From Aureococcus anophagefferens (Eukaryota > Sar > Pelagophyceae > Pelagomonadales > Pelagomonadaceae): a DNA stretch of 64,000 nucleotides. Positions 8,855 through 17,820 of this stretch are shown in pieces. Location of the stretch: positions 956,530 through 1,020,529 of the forward strand of contig NW_008705571.1 of NCBI RefSeq assembly GCF_000186865.1, given 5' to 3'. Made by a program: the position numbers and the translations under genes. The notes under the pieces were generated by a model that did no database searches, had not been told where the DNA came from, and worked only from the letters and a program-made list of their open reading frames with translations. How positions within the stretch are numbered: position 1 is the stretch's first letter; every line of letters starts with the position of its first letter.

Positions 8855-8932
8855 GTTGTAGCTTGTGTGAATACGTCGCTATACGCAACGAGCCTCGTCT
8901 AGGTTACAACTTGTGTAAACTTACGCAACGAG
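8845..8932. repeat. Imperfect direct duplication (48 and 40 bp) spanning both stop codons of a convergent pair
   Basis: Copy one is 8845-8892 and copy two is 8893-8932. Both start CCTCGTCTA and end CGCAACGAG, with an eight-base deletion and a few substitutions in copy two. Copy one holds the stop of the plus-strand gene. Copy two holds the last codons and stop of the minus-strand gene. Confidence 0.85.
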
Positions 8933-9781
8933 CATGACCTCCCCTGACGGAGGAAATCCCGCGTCGGCGCACGCCGCGAGGATCGCCGCGGCGGTTTCGG
9001 GATTCGGCGAATCGACGGCGACGCGCGCGGTGCCGCCCTTCTCGCCGCGGAGCGCGACGTCGACGCCCGCGACGCCGGCGAGCCCCCGGAGCTTCTCCTC
9101 CACCGTCGACACGCAGGCCTGGCAGCCCATCGTCGGCAGCGCGACGTCGTAGACCGTCGCGCCCGGCGCCTCGCGGGTTTCGCCGCGGCGCGCCCTCGAG
9201 ACCAGCGCCAGGATCTCGGGCAGGAACGTCAAGCCATACGCGAAGATCGCCGCGGCCCGGTAGCGCGCCGCGGCGACGCCCGACGGCGGGCCGGAGAGCC
9301 GCGCGACGCCCGCGGCCGCGTCGGCCGCCAACGATCGCGCGTGCGCCGTCAGCGCGAGGAAGAAGGGCCGCAGCGGCCCGAGGTAGGTGTTGAAGCCCGC
9401 GCAGCCCAGGGAGAAGGCGTTGAGCAGCAGCTGGAGCGCGCAGCAGCTGCTGCTCAGCAGCGACAGCGCGGCCCACCACTCCAATCCGTGAGCGCCGCGG
9501 AGCAGCGCGCCCTGGACCGCCTCCCTGGCGCCGTCGACGTACCAGAGCGCGCGCGGGTCGCTCAAAGCCCACTGCTTCGCGAGCCAGAGCACCGCGAAGC
9601 TCGCGGCCGTCTGCTTGAGCACGCCGGGCGACCACAGCAGCTTCTCCTTGGCGGACGGCGGCGGCGCCACGCCGCCCGCCGAGACCGTCTTCTTCATCGG
9701 CCGCCGCGCGGCGAAGCTGCCCGGCGCGACGAAGGCGCCCGTTCCAGCAAGGAGGAGGAGGAGGTGACGCGCAGCGGTCAT
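8921..9781 (-). CDS. Plastid-type membrane protein with C-terminal HMA metal-binding domain (MerT-MerP-like)
   Basis: A 286-residue protein. The N-terminus (MTAARHLLLLLAGTGAFVAP) is a signal peptide ending in G-A-F-V-A-P, very like the ASAFAP plastid motif of stramenopiles. Hydrophobic segments follow at about residues 55-70, 103-145 and 175-195. The middle one contains a Cys-Cys pair (113-114) and then GPLRPFFLALT, an arrangement reminiscent of the first helix of MerT-type mercuric transporters. Residues 210-280 are a heavy-metal-associated domain with MGCQAC (218-223), the MxCxxC metal site of MerP, Atx1 and copper ATPases. The layout suggests a metal transporter of a plastid membrane with its own binding domain. 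Metal identity and the MerT relationship are inference; the HMA domain is clear. Confidence 0.75.
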   Translation of the reverse strand: MTAARHLLLLLAGTGAFVAPGSFAARRPMKKTVSAGGVAPPPSAKEKLLWSPGVLKQTAASFAVLWLAKQWALSDPRALWYVDGAREAVQGALLRGAHGLEWWAALSLLSSSCCALQLLLNAFSLGCAGFNTYLGPLRPFFLALTAHARSLAADAAAGVARLSGPPSGVAAARYRAAAIFAYGLTFLPEILALVSRARRGETREAPGATVYDVALPTMGCQACVSTVEEKLRGLAGVAGVDVALRGEKGGTARVAVDSPNPETAAAILAACADAGFPPSGEVMLVA

Positions 9782-9976
9782 GCACCGGTGCGACGAAGAT
9801 GGTGATGAGCTCACGCGTCGAGCGCAAAAAGGCCGCGTCGGCGGGTGACGACGAAGAGGGCTGAGCTCAGCGTCGAGCGGCAGCATTGCGGCACCTCGTC
9901 TACACCTCTGGCCTTGCCTTCCGAATCGATGGCGGCCATTCGCAGCTAGTTAAGGGGCAGCCCCGCACGCAACACC

Positions 9977-12658
9977 ATGGACGCGCACCGCCGCCTGGCG
10001 GACAGCTCCGGCGAGCACATGACGCAGTTCCTGAGCGTCGTCTGGGTCTTCCTCTTCGTCGGCGTCGTCTACTTCCTCTACGCGACGGCGGACCGGCGGC
10101 TCGTGCCGCTGCACACGATCGTCCTCGTCGGCCTCGGCGCCTTCTCCATGGTCGCCATCCTGACGGTGGGCCCCTTCGACGTCGCGCTGACGCTCGTCGG
10201 CCGCCGGTCCGACAGCGACTCGACGCGCGTCGACAGCTTCGAGCGGCACAGCAAGGTCCTGCGGAAGATGTACGTCGACGTCTACTGGATCTGCTTCGCC
10301 ATGTCCCTCGCGGGGCTGCCCTACGCCGAGGAGTACGACGCGTCGGGCCACGTCGCCGCGCTGGGGAAGCTCCTCGACAGCGGGCGGCGCATGGCCGTCA
10401 TGTGGCTCGCGATGGGTTTGGGCGGCCTGCTCTTCCTCGGCTTGGTCCTGGGCTCCGGCGAGGTCGAGAGCGCCGACGCCTTCAACGTCACGCTCATCGC
10501 CTGCAGCAACACGGCGAACTCGTTGGTCCTCGTGCTCCTGCTCGGCGTCGGCGCCGTCGAGCTGCCCAAGGCGCTGTGGATCGCCGGCGACGCGGACCGC
10601 GACCTCGCGCGGTGCTACACGGCGGCGGCCTGCGAGTTCGCCAATCTCAAGGAGGCGAGCGTCGCGTGCTCCAACGCCGCGGGCGACGCCATCAAGACGC
10701 TCGAGGCCGTGGACAAGGGCCGCGCGCGCGAGGCGAAAAGGGGCGCGGGCGGCGACCTTTCCTTCTTCGCGGCCTTCTTCGACGTTTCGCTGGAGGCCTG
10801 CGCGGCGGCCCTCCGGGAGGACTGCGCGGCGCTCGGCGCCGACGGCTTCCGGAGCGGCGCCGCGGGCGCGGCCGCGATCAACAAGCGCACGGGCGACACG
10901 GACGCGGACGCGGTCGCGGACTGCCGGCGGCGGCTCGCGGCCGCGCGCGCGGCCTACGCGTCGGCGCTGGGCGCCGTCGACAAGATCAAGGCGCGCACCT
11001 TCTACCTCGAGGACCTCGTCAAGAGCCGCGACGCGGGGACGGTCGCCTGGAGCTTCGGCGCGCCGCCGTCGACGCGGAACGGCTGGCTCTGGCACTGCCG
11101 GGGCAAGCCGATCCTGCTGAAGTGCGCCGCCGTCTGCGCCGCCGTCGCGTCGGCGTGCCTGCTCGTGTCCCAGATCGGCGCGGCGACGGCGAACACGAGC
11201 GCCGCGCTGGACTGCAGCGCCTTCGCGGTCATGGCGCGGAGCGGCGCGCGAAGGAACGGCGACTCGGGCGCCGCGGCCGCGAGCTTGTTGTGTTTGACTT
11301 ATATGGTCGGGGTCTGCGGCACGGCCATGGGGCTCGTGAAGCTCCGGGGGTTCTTGGACGTGAACACGTCCAAAAAAACGCCGCCGAAGGTCTTGTGCTT
11401 CGCCACGCGCAACTGCGGCAAACTCGCGGCGCCGCTGCTCTACAACTACCTTGCGACGCTCCACGAGGTCGGTTCCTCCGCCGCGCCGCCGCCTCTCCAC
11501 GACGACGACGCGCGGCGCGACATGCGCCTCGCCTTCGACCGCTTCTACAGCGCGAAGATGGACGCGGTGACGCCCCACTTCGATAGGGTCGCGGCGTCGC
11601 TCGTCGTCGTCGTCGCGTTACTACACGCGGGCAACATGCTCAACCGGCTCCTCGTGGTCGCGAAGCTGCCGGGCTACCAGTTCGGCGCGGACCTCGCCGC
11701 CGTGGACGCGGGCGCGGTGCGCGAGGGCCGGGGCCGCCTCGACCGGGACCGGAAGCGTCTGGAGCACGCGGCGCAGCGCGCGGGCCACCGCGCCGCGCTG
11801 ACGGCCGGGGCGCCCGCGGCCGCGACGCCGCCGAAGCCGCAGCGCCGGAGCAGCTTCCAGGCCGCGTCCGACGCCGTGCGCGAGCTCGCGTCGCCGGGCG
11901 TCGAGACGGCCAAGCTCCGCGACGAGCGGCTCCCGGACGAGCGGCGGGGCTGGCTCTCCAAGAAGGCGCCCGAGCACCTCCTCGCGGGCGTGTCCACGGG
12001 CTGGTCGAAGCGCTACTTTTGCCTCCGCGCGCCGGGCGAGCTGGCCTACTTCAAGCACGAGGGCGACGACGAGCCCGTGGGCGTCGTGGACCTGCGGCTC
12101 GTCGTCGGCGTCGGGGGCGCCGTCGACGACGCGGACGACGCGCGCTTCGACCTCGAGCTCGCGGACCGGTCCATGAAGCTCAAAGCCTGCGACGGCGACG
12201 CGGCGAGCTGGATCGCGGCGCTCCACGCCTGGCGGGACCGCGCCGTCGAGCGCGACGGCCTCTCGGGTTTGCTGGCCTTTGACACCGAAGAGGCCGCGCC
12301 GCCGCCGCTCGAGGGCGCGCTCGCGCTCAAGAAGCCCCACAAGTTCCGCGCCGACACCTGGGCGCGCCGCTACGTCGTCGTCGACGGGTCGAAGGGCGAG
12401 CTCGCGCTCTTCTACTCCGCGGCGGACGCGAAGGCGCCCGGCAAGCGGCCCTACCTCGCCTTCGACCTCCGCGTCTGCGGCGCCTTCGCCAAGCACGACA
12501 AGGGCGCCAAGAGCGACCCGGCGCGGTTTTCCGTCGACGTCGGCGACCACAGCGTCAAGCTCAAGGCGCCCACGGCCCAGGACGCGGACGCGTGGGTCGC
12601 GGGGCTCCGCAAGTGGCAGGACCACATCCTCCTCGGCACGGCGGCGTCGATGGTGTAA
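9977..12658 (+). CDS. LMBR1-like membrane protein with two C-terminal PH domains
   Basis: An 893-residue protein with nine or so hydrophobic helices spread over residues 15-580 and a long charged, Ala-rich coiled segment (about 215-345) between them. The N-terminal WVFLFVGVVYFLYATADRRL and the overall helix spacing fit the LMBR1/LIMR family of multipass receptors and lysosomal membrane proteins. Two pleckstrin-homology domains follow at about residues 658-755 (opening GWLSKKAPEHL and closing in the W-I-A-A-L helix) and 778-885 (EGALALKKPHKF to DAWVAGLRKWQDH). PH domains bind phosphoinositides or proteins and would face the cytosol. The LMBR1-PH-PH order is not one I know from animals or plants. 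It is divergent from the HMA gene. Confidence 0.75.
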   Translation: MDAHRRLADSSGEHMTQFLSVVWVFLFVGVVYFLYATADRRLVPLHTIVLVGLGAFSMVAILTVGPFDVALTLVGRRSDSDSTRVDSFERHSKVLRKMYVDVYWICFAMSLAGLPYAEEYDASGHVAALGKLLDSGRRMAVMWLAMGLGGLLFLGLVLGSGEVESADAFNVTLIACSNTANSLVLVLLLGVGAVELPKALWIAGDADRDLARCYTAAACEFANLKEASVACSNAAGDAIKTLEAVDKGRAREAKRGAGGDLSFFAAFFDVSLEACAAALREDCAALGADGFRSGAAGAAAINKRTGDTDADAVADCRRRLAAARAAYASALGAVDKIKARTFYLEDLVKSRDAGTVAWSFGAPPSTRNGWLWHCRGKPILLKCAAVCAAVASACLLVSQIGAATANTSAALDCSAFAVMARSGARRNGDSGAAAASLLCLTYMVGVCGTAMGLVKLRGFLDVNTSKKTPPKVLCFATRNCGKLAAPLLYNYLATLHEVGSSAAPPPLHDDDARRDMRLAFDRFYSAKMDAVTPHFDRVAASLVVVVALLHAGNMLNRLLVVAKLPGYQFGADLAAVDAGAVREGRGRLDRDRKRLEHAAQRAGHRAALTAGAPAAATPPKPQRRSSFQAASDAVRELASPGVETAKLRDERLPDERRGWLSKKAPEHLLAGVSTGWSKRYFCLRAPGELAYFKHEGDDEPVGVVDLRLVVGVGGAVDDADDARFDLELADRSMKLKACDGDAASWIAALHAWRDRAVERDGLSGLLAFDTEEAAPPPLEGALALKKPHKFRADTWARRYVVVDGSKGELALFYSAADAKAPGKRPYLAFDLRVCGAFAKHDKGAKSDPARFSVDVGDHSVKLKAPTAQDADAWVAGLRKWQDHILLGTAASMV

Positions 12659-12674
12659 CGCTTGCTAACTGCCA

Positions 12675-13556
12675 TTAGTACCCGATCGCCCAGAACTGGA
12701 GGACGACCCAGACGACGTCGTTGGGCACGGCCGGGTCGAAGAGCCGCGCGAGTTCGGGCGGCGGCCGCGCCCGGCCTCGGAAGCAGAGCGTTCGGAGCGT
12801 GAGGAGCTCTTTCTGTGGGGCGATGACGACCGCGTTGACGTAGCCCTTCCAGGAGCCGGCCTCGCGCACGGCGGCGAGCAGAGAGATGCATTCGTTGTAG
12901 CGCGACTCGTTCAAGCCGTGAAAACCTGGTTCACCCTGGTTCTTCAGCTGTAGGTTCAGACGCAGTTTCTGCTCGATGGTGCGGTACCCTGGTCCCATGT
13001 GCTCGGGTCCCCGAAACACGAGCGACCAGTCAATGCAGTGCCACGCCGCCTCCTGGACTTCGTAGCCCTCCTCGTCCCACTCGGTCGCCGCCCAGTCGAC
13101 GCCCGCGCGCAGCAGTACCGTCAGCACTTCGACCGAGGGGGACACTCTCAAAAACTCAAACAATGGGCTTGGGCTTATCAACTTGGGGTCGACGCCGAAC
13201 TCAAGGAGGAGCGCGGCTGCTTTGGCGTTTCCGCGCCGCACGCACGAACGAAGAGTCCGATTGAGTTTAGTCTCGAATTCCCGTACGAACGCGATAGCTT
13301 CTGGGTCGTTGGTCAGCAAGAGCCGGCACACGGGATACCACAGACTAAGACACCAACAGGCAGGGTGAAAGAAGGTCGTGAACAGGTGTTTACGAAAATT
13401 GCGCCCATCTTCGCTCAAAGCTTCGCTTGACTCGAGCCATTTAGCTAGCGGGCGGAGCTCACCTTTCCGGGCTTTATCAACATAGTCTATCACATGCGGA
13501 AGCGTTTCTCTGGCGGCTTGTGTTGCGGCTCTTAGGTTTTCATCATAATCGTCCAT
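12675..13556 (-). CDS. Ankyrin-like protein with a C-terminal box
   Basis: A 293-residue protein. The centre (about residues 75-165) has degenerate ankyrin repeats (NRTLRSCVRRGNAKAAALLLEFG, VEVLTVLLRAGVDW), a protein-binding scaffold. The C-terminus carries a module also found in the ankyrin gene at 26.7-27.5 kb: LLAAVREAGSWKGYV, then LLTLRTLCFRGRA, then RLFDPAVPNDVVWVVLQFW. Its L-x-x-L-C and P-x-[DE]-V pattern recalls SOCS or F-box recruitment boxes, but this is only a resemblance. Third positions are much less G/C-biased than in neighbours, typical of the expanded ankyrin families in these algae. The stop lies 17 bases from the end of the convergent LMBR1 gene. Confidence 0.7.
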   Translation of the reverse strand: MDDYDENLRAATQAARETLPHVIDYVDKARKGELRPLAKWLESSEALSEDGRNFRKHLFTTFFHPACWCLSLWYPVCRLLLTNDPEAIAFVREFETKLNRTLRSCVRRGNAKAAALLLEFGVDPKLISPSPLFEFLRVSPSVEVLTVLLRAGVDWAATEWDEEGYEVQEAAWHCIDWSLVFRGPEHMGPGYRTIEQKLRLNLQLKNQGEPGFHGLNESRYNECISLLAAVREAGSWKGYVNAVVIAPQKELLTLRTLCFRGRARPPPELARLFDPAVPNDVVWVVLQFWAIGY

Positions 13557-13613
13557 CGGGTCGCTGTGGCGAAAAATACCCTCTAGGGCTCACCAGAAAC
13601 TTACAAGCCTACA

Positions 13614-14538
13614 TCACGCCACGAGCACCCCGAGGACGCCCGCGACGGCCGCCGCGACCCAGGCCGCGGAGGGCCGCCCCGGCGCCGAGTTGCAGGGCAT
13701 GTCGACGTCGACCTCGTACTTGTCGTGGTTCGCGCAGCACGTCGTCTTCACGGTGATGCCGCCGTAGCGCATGACGAAGGGCTTCTGGGCCCAGCCCGCC
13801 TTGTTCCCCTCGCCCTCGCCCGAGGAGCGGTAGACCTGCCCCCCCGTGATGGTGTCGTTGGGGTAGCCGACGACCGCGTCCTCGGGGCCGAACTCGATGT
13901 TCATCGCGGCGGCCTGGTCCTCCGTCGGGAAGCACTGGCTGTGGTTCGCGCAGCCCCGGATGACCGTGCAGGACCGCCGGATGGGGCTGTCGGCGCCGGG
14001 GACGTGGGCCGGGTTCACGAAGGTCTCGCAGATCTCCGTCCGCGCGCAGTACCAGGGCCCGTTGCACTGCTCCGCGAGGTAGCGGTAGGGCGGGTCGCGC
14101 CCCGCGTAGCCGAAGCCCGACGCGGACGCCGTCTCCTCCGTGTTCGTCATGCACTGGCGGTCGCAGAGCACGCGCTCGCTGAGGTAGAGCTCGTTGCCCG
14201 TGAAGCACTGCGTCACCGAGGGCATCGGGTTCGACGTGTAGATGACGGTCATGAGGTCCTTGGCGATGGTGTAGGCCATCTCCGACCCGGACAGCCAGGC
14301 TTTTTGCTACGGGGACGCGTGTTATGTGACATGGTTTTTTTGTAGAAACATGCGGGACGCGGTCGTTTCGGACGGCGTCCATGGCCCAGGTGGGCTTGGC
14401 CGTGGGCTCCTGGGACGGGGCGTTCGTGCCCGTCGGGGCGGCCGTCGGCGGCTTCGTCCGCGATCTCCCCTGGGAATCGCAGAGGCCGAGGCACAGGACC
14501 AGCGCGGCGCGCCGCAGGAGCCGCGGCGCCACCATCAT
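13614..14538 (-). CDS. Secreted or surface-anchored Cys-rich protein, two exons
   Basis: Proposed as exon 1 14350-14538 and exon 2 13614-14306, giving 293 residues. Exon 1 encodes a signal peptide (APRLLRRAALVLCLGLCDS) and a Pro/Thr linker with APT and KPT motifs, as on other surface proteins here. Exon 2 encodes a Cys-rich ectodomain with about 14 cysteines and ends in a hydrophobic tail (AAWVAAAVAGVLGVLVA) that fits a GPI-anchor signal or a membrane helix. The exons are in different frames and join in phase through a short GT-AG intron with A/T-rich sequence. The function of the ectodomain is unknown. It shares its 5' side with the divergent plastid beta-repeat gene. Confidence 0.65.
14307..14349 (-). 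other. Proposed 43-nt GT-AG intron
   Basis: On the minus strand the intron starts GTTTCT and ends CCGTAG, is A/T-rich relative to its exons, and contains ATAAC as a possible branch site. It reconnects the signal-peptide exon with the Cys-rich exon in phase 0. A donor at 14373 (GTCCGA) would also keep the frame. Confidence 0.55.
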
Positions 14539-14688
14539 CTCTTTTTTGCCGAAGGGCAGCGTGGTCGATGGGCTCAAGGTGAAGGAGACATCGCCTACAA
14601 CAGTATGTTGCACCAGTACGTACCGCCGCTCTGCGCCTGCAACGTGCGATCTCGCTCGCGCGCCTCGCGTCCATCTGCTACTACAACC

Positions 14689-15537
14689 ATGAGCATGCTC
14701 CTCCTGCTCTCGGGCGCGTCCGCGCTCGTCGCCGGCCCGGCCGGCGGCCGGGCCGCGCTGTCTCCGGTCGCCCGCGGCCGCCGCATGGCGCCGGTGGCCG
14801 CCGCCGCCGCGACCGCCTCCTCTCCGCTCGACTTTGGCGTGTTCAAGTCGCAGCCGACGACGCGGGTGGAGGGCGACACCCTCAAGACCTGGGACGTGGG
14901 CGCGACGTCGACGGAGCGCGTGCAGCTGTCGCTGCAGAGCACGGGCCGGCCCGTGAAGGCCGACGTGCAGCTCTGGACGACGCCCTCGTACATCCCGAGC
15001 AAGTTCAGCGTCTACACGGAGGACGGGAACCTCCGCCCGATCCACGCCGTGATCGAGACGCCGATCCACCCGAAGACGGTGGCCGTGTACAACACGAACG
15101 CGGGCGAGTTCCCGTTCGAGGCGTGCGTCGCCGACACGGGCCTCGGCAAGGCCAAGGAGGCGCTCGCCTCCTTCGAGGGCACGCTCGTCCAGGGCGGCGC
15201 GATCCGGTCGTACACCTTCGGCGCCGAGGTGGCGAGCGTCGCGGTGCTGCTCTCGTCGGCGGAGCTCGGCGAGCGCAACATGAAGGCGCTCATCGAGCTG
15301 ACGTCGGGCCCCAACCAGGTCAAGCAGTTCTTCGAGATCTACTGCTCCTCCGGCTACAAGAACCCCTTCTACGCCGTGATCCAGACGCCCGACCCCGCCA
15401 CGACCATCCGCGTCATCAACCAGAACACGGTCGAGTTCCCCTTCGAGGCGAAGGTCGTGGAGTGCGACGTGGCCGACGCGGCGGGGTCGCAGCCCGAAAT
15501 GGGCGGCGGCTCCTTCAGCGGCGGCTTGTTGCGCTGA
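14689..15537 (+). CDS. Plastid-targeted beta-repeat protein of unknown function
   Basis: A 282-residue protein. It starts with a short signal-like hydrophobic stretch ending G-A-S-A-L-V-A-G, followed by an Arg/Ala-rich transit-like region to about residue 45, which suggests plastid import. The rest is two copies of an all-beta unit: a strand run (VQLWTTPSYIPSKFSVYTE / FFEIYCSSGYKNPF), then the shared core [AI]-[HY]-A-V-I-[EQ]-T-P, then [YI]-N-x-N, then E-F-P-F-E-A. I have seen this pattern in conserved uncharacterised plastid proteins of diatoms and relatives; no enzyme activity is known to me. It is divergent from the Cys-rich surface protein gene. A compact hairpin follows the stop. Confidence 0.7.
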   Translation: MSMLLLLSGASALVAGPAGGRAALSPVARGRRMAPVAAAAATASSPLDFGVFKSQPTTRVEGDTLKTWDVGATSTERVQLSLQSTGRPVKADVQLWTTPSYIPSKFSVYTEDGNLRPIHAVIETPIHPKTVAVYNTNAGEFPFEACVADTGLGKAKEALASFEGTLVQGGAIRSYTFGAEVASVAVLLSSAELGERNMKALIELTSGPNQVKQFFEIYCSSGYKNPFYAVIQTPDPATTIRVINQNTVEFPFEAKVVECDVADAAGSQPEMGGGSFSGGLLR

Positions 15538-15552
15538 GCGACGTGCACGCAG

Positions 15553-15584
15553 CTCGCCGCCGGCGGCGCAAGGCCGCCGGCGAG
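15553..15584. other. GC-rich hairpin after the stop codon
   Basis: CTCGCCG...GCGGC pairs with GCCGC...CGGCGAG with a three-base bulge and a five-base loop, about 12 pairs, 15 bases beyond the stop at 15537. It may mark the 3' end of the transcript or protect it. Confidence 0.5.
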
Positions 15585-15694
15585 TCAGCGCGCGCGCCGG
15601 ATCTCCGCCCGCGCGCGTCCCAATAAGTTCGTCCGCAAGTGTGTAACGAACGCACGAACGCCCGCCGGAAGGTTGGAACGAACGCGCGCCCCTC

Positions 15695-17038
15695 CTACGC
15701 GAACATGTCGAAGGGCTCGTCGTCCTTCTTCTCCTGGAGGGCGACCTTGAGCTGCTTCTCCGACTCGGCCCAGACGCGGCCGACCTTGGCGGCGTCGACC
15801 CAGGGGAACTCGAGGACGAGGGCCGTGATGTTGTCCGCGGCCTGCTTCGCGAAGGCCTCCTTGACGATCTTCTTCGCGGCCTCGGCCGGGTCGCCGTAGT
15901 GCTTCGCGGCGACGTCGACGATCTGCTGGTCGCTGAGCACGTCCGTGACGCCGTCGCAGACCAACACGACGAACAAGTCGTCGTCCTGGAGGTTGAGCAC
16001 GCGCACGTCCGGCGTCGGCGTCAGCACGGGCGTCGGGCTCTTGAGCTGGCGGTCGCCGATTGCCCGCGCGACGGACAGGTAGAGCGATTTTTTGGTTCGG
16101 TCGATGCCGAAGCCGACGCCCGCGGGCGACGTCGCGCGCGCCACGCCGTTGAGCTCGACCACGTAGCCGCCGACCTTCTCGATGCGCCGCTTCTCCGCGG
16201 GCGCGTCGGGCTTGTGGTCCGTGGACGCGCGGAACGCGTGGCGCCCCCGCGCGAGCACGCAGCGGCTGTCGCCCGCGTTCGCGACGACCAGCTTCCGGCT
16301 CCCGGCCTCGTCGTCGACGGACAGTAAACAGGCGCAGGCCGTGGACCCGTCGTCCCAGTTGCGCCGGTCCGCCTCCGCGAGGAACGCGGCGTCGGCCGCT
16401 TCGTAGCCGCCGCAGAACGCGCGGCGCCACGCGTCGTCGGTCAGCGGCAGCGTCGCGCGCGCCGCGGCGGCGTCCGCGGCGTCGGCGCGCGCCCGCTCGC
16501 GGTCCGCGGCGGCGCGCTCGACGTCGCTCCGCGCGGCCGCCGCGTCCTTGCCGCCGCGCCGCTTCTTCGACGCCTTGTCGAGCCACTGGCGCCGCGTCGC
16601 GAGGTCGTCGACGATCGCCGCGAGCTCCGGCGAGCCGTAGCTCACGCTCTTCAGGGCCTTGACGCGCGCGTCGACCTCGAGGGCCGCGTCCTCGATGCGG
16701 CCCAGCACGTCCAGCGCGTCGGCGCCGTGCGTCGGCGCGGCCGCGCCGTCCTTCTCGAGGCGCCGCCGCTTCGCATCGTGGCGCCGCGCGTCGAGCCGCG
16801 TCCGGTAGTCGGGCGTCCGCGCGACGGCGGCGCCGAGCACGTGGTCCGCCAGGCTCTCCTTGAGGTAGTCCGCCGCGTGGTGGCCGCCGTGGCCGTCGAA
16901 CATGGCGAAGAAGTGGCCCAGGCCGCCGAGGAAGCGCGCGTCGAAGCGGTCCTCGTAGTGGTCCTTCAAACCCTTGAACCCGTCGGCGCCCCAGGAGATG
17001 CCCTCCATCTCGTTTTTACGCGGCGAGACGGGCTCCAT
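15695..17038 (-). CDS. PP2C-type protein phosphatase with coiled-coil insert
   Basis: A 447-residue metal-dependent Ser/Thr phosphatase. PPM motifs in order: EDRF (metal ligand region), FDGHGGHHAA (D48-G52), GSTACACLL, ANAGDSRCVL, DHKPDAPAEKRRI, ARAIGDRQLK, VCDGVTDVLSDQQI and DNITALVLEF, so the two-metal active site is complete. Between DGHGG and GSTA lies an insert of about 130 residues rich in Arg, Lys and Ala (from RTRLDARRHDAKRRRLE on), predicted helical and absent from ordinary PP2C enzymes. No targeting signal is seen, so it is probably cytosolic or nuclear. The start was set at MEPVSPRKNEMEG; the frame is open upstream into the next promoter. It is divergent from the acidic protein gene with only 110 bp between starts. 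Confidence 0.9.
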   Translation of the reverse strand: MEPVSPRKNEMEGISWGADGFKGLKDHYEDRFDARFLGGLGHFFAMFDGHGGHHAADYLKESLADHVLGAAVARTPDYRTRLDARRHDAKRRRLEKDGAAAPTHGADALDVLGRIEDAALEVDARVKALKSVSYGSPELAAIVDDLATRRQWLDKASKKRRGGKDAAAARSDVERAAADRERARADAADAAAARATLPLTDDAWRRAFCGGYEAADAAFLAEADRRNWDDGSTACACLLSVDDEAGSRKLVVANAGDSRCVLARGRHAFRASTDHKPDAPAEKRRIEKVGGYVVELNGVARATSPAGVGFGIDRTKKSLYLSVARAIGDRQLKSPTPVLTPTPDVRVLNLQDDDLFVVLVCDGVTDVLSDQQIVDVAAKHYGDPAEAAKKIVKEAFAKQAADNITALVLEFPWVDAAKVGRVWAESEKQLKVALQEKKDDEPFDMFA

Positions 17039-17148
17039 AGGCAAAGCACCCAGTGGCTGAGGCCGCTCGTGCCCTGCTCGCCGAACCTGAGAGGCCTCTG
17101 GAGAGCGCGCCCAGCTGCCTGCCTTCGCGCGCCGCACCCACAGCGAAC

Positions 17149-17820
17149 ATGGCCTCCGACGACGACGAACCGGTGAAAAAGGTCGCCGACATCTTCGGCG
17201 ACGACGACGACGACGACGACTCGAGCAGCGACGACGAGGAGCCGGGCGGCGAGGCGGGCGCGCCGTCCAAGCCCAAGGGCGTGCCCATGAAGGGCGAGGT
17301 CGCGGCCAACGACGAGGGCCGCCTCTTCTGGACGGGCACGTGGGCGGACACGGAGGAGGAGTTCGCCGCGGGCAAGGCGAAGAAGTTCAAGTACGGCGGC
17401 CCCGTCGGCGACCCGTCCGACCCGCCGTCCGGGAGCTGGAACGGCTACTTCTTCAACCCCGGCGAGGAGGGCGACGCCAAGGTCAAGGAGAAGGGCGTGC
17501 AGCTCAAGTTCGGGCCCGGCGGCGCCGTGTCCGGCGGCGGCGAGAACGAGTTCGGCGAGTTCTCGCTCAAGGGCGCCTACGACGCCGCGACGAAGCAGCT
17601 GGTCTGCCGCAAGGCCTACCTCTACGCCAACGACGACGACGACGACGACGACATCGACTCCGACGCGCCCGAGGAGAACTACGGCGACGAGCTCGCGGCG
17701 CTCAACGACGAGGCGGAGATCCCCGTGGAGGAGCTCATGCGCCGCTACAAGGCCATGGAGGAGGCCGAGGCCGCGGAGGCCGCCGGCGAGCCCGCGAAGA
17801 AGAAGGCGCGCGCCGAGTAG
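17149..17820 (+). CDS. Acidic nuclear-type protein
   Basis: A 223-residue protein. The N-terminus is very acidic (Asp runs near residues 15-33). A Gly-rich beta domain of about 100 residues follows (GSWNGYFFNP ... NEFGEFSLKGAYDAATKQLV), then a second Asp run. The C-terminal segment E-I-P-V-E-E-L-M-R-R-Y recalls the acidic peptides of SWR1/INO80-type remodellers and histone chaperones, and a KKKARAE nuclear-signal-like tail ends the protein. A chromatin role is plausible but unproved. The start was chosen at the first ATG after the shared promoter with PP2C that opens the acidic run; an upstream ATG exists at 17053. Confidence 0.6.
   Translation: MASDDDEPVKKVADIFGDDDDDDDSSSDDEEPGGEAGAPSKPKGVPMKGEVAANDEGRLFWTGTWADTEEEFAAGKAKKFKYGGPVGDPSDPPSGSWNGYFFNPGEEGDAKVKEKGVQLKFGPGGAVSGGGENEFGEFSLKGAYDAATKQLVCRKAYLYANDDDDDDDIDSDAPEENYGDELAALNDEAEIPVEELMRRYKAMEEAEAAEAAGEPAKKKARAE

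Noticed and set aside
9950..11578. A 542-codon minus-strand frame over the LMBR1-PH-PH gene
   Set aside because: Arg/Ala/Asp-rich shadow; the plus strand encodes recognisable membrane helices and PH domains.
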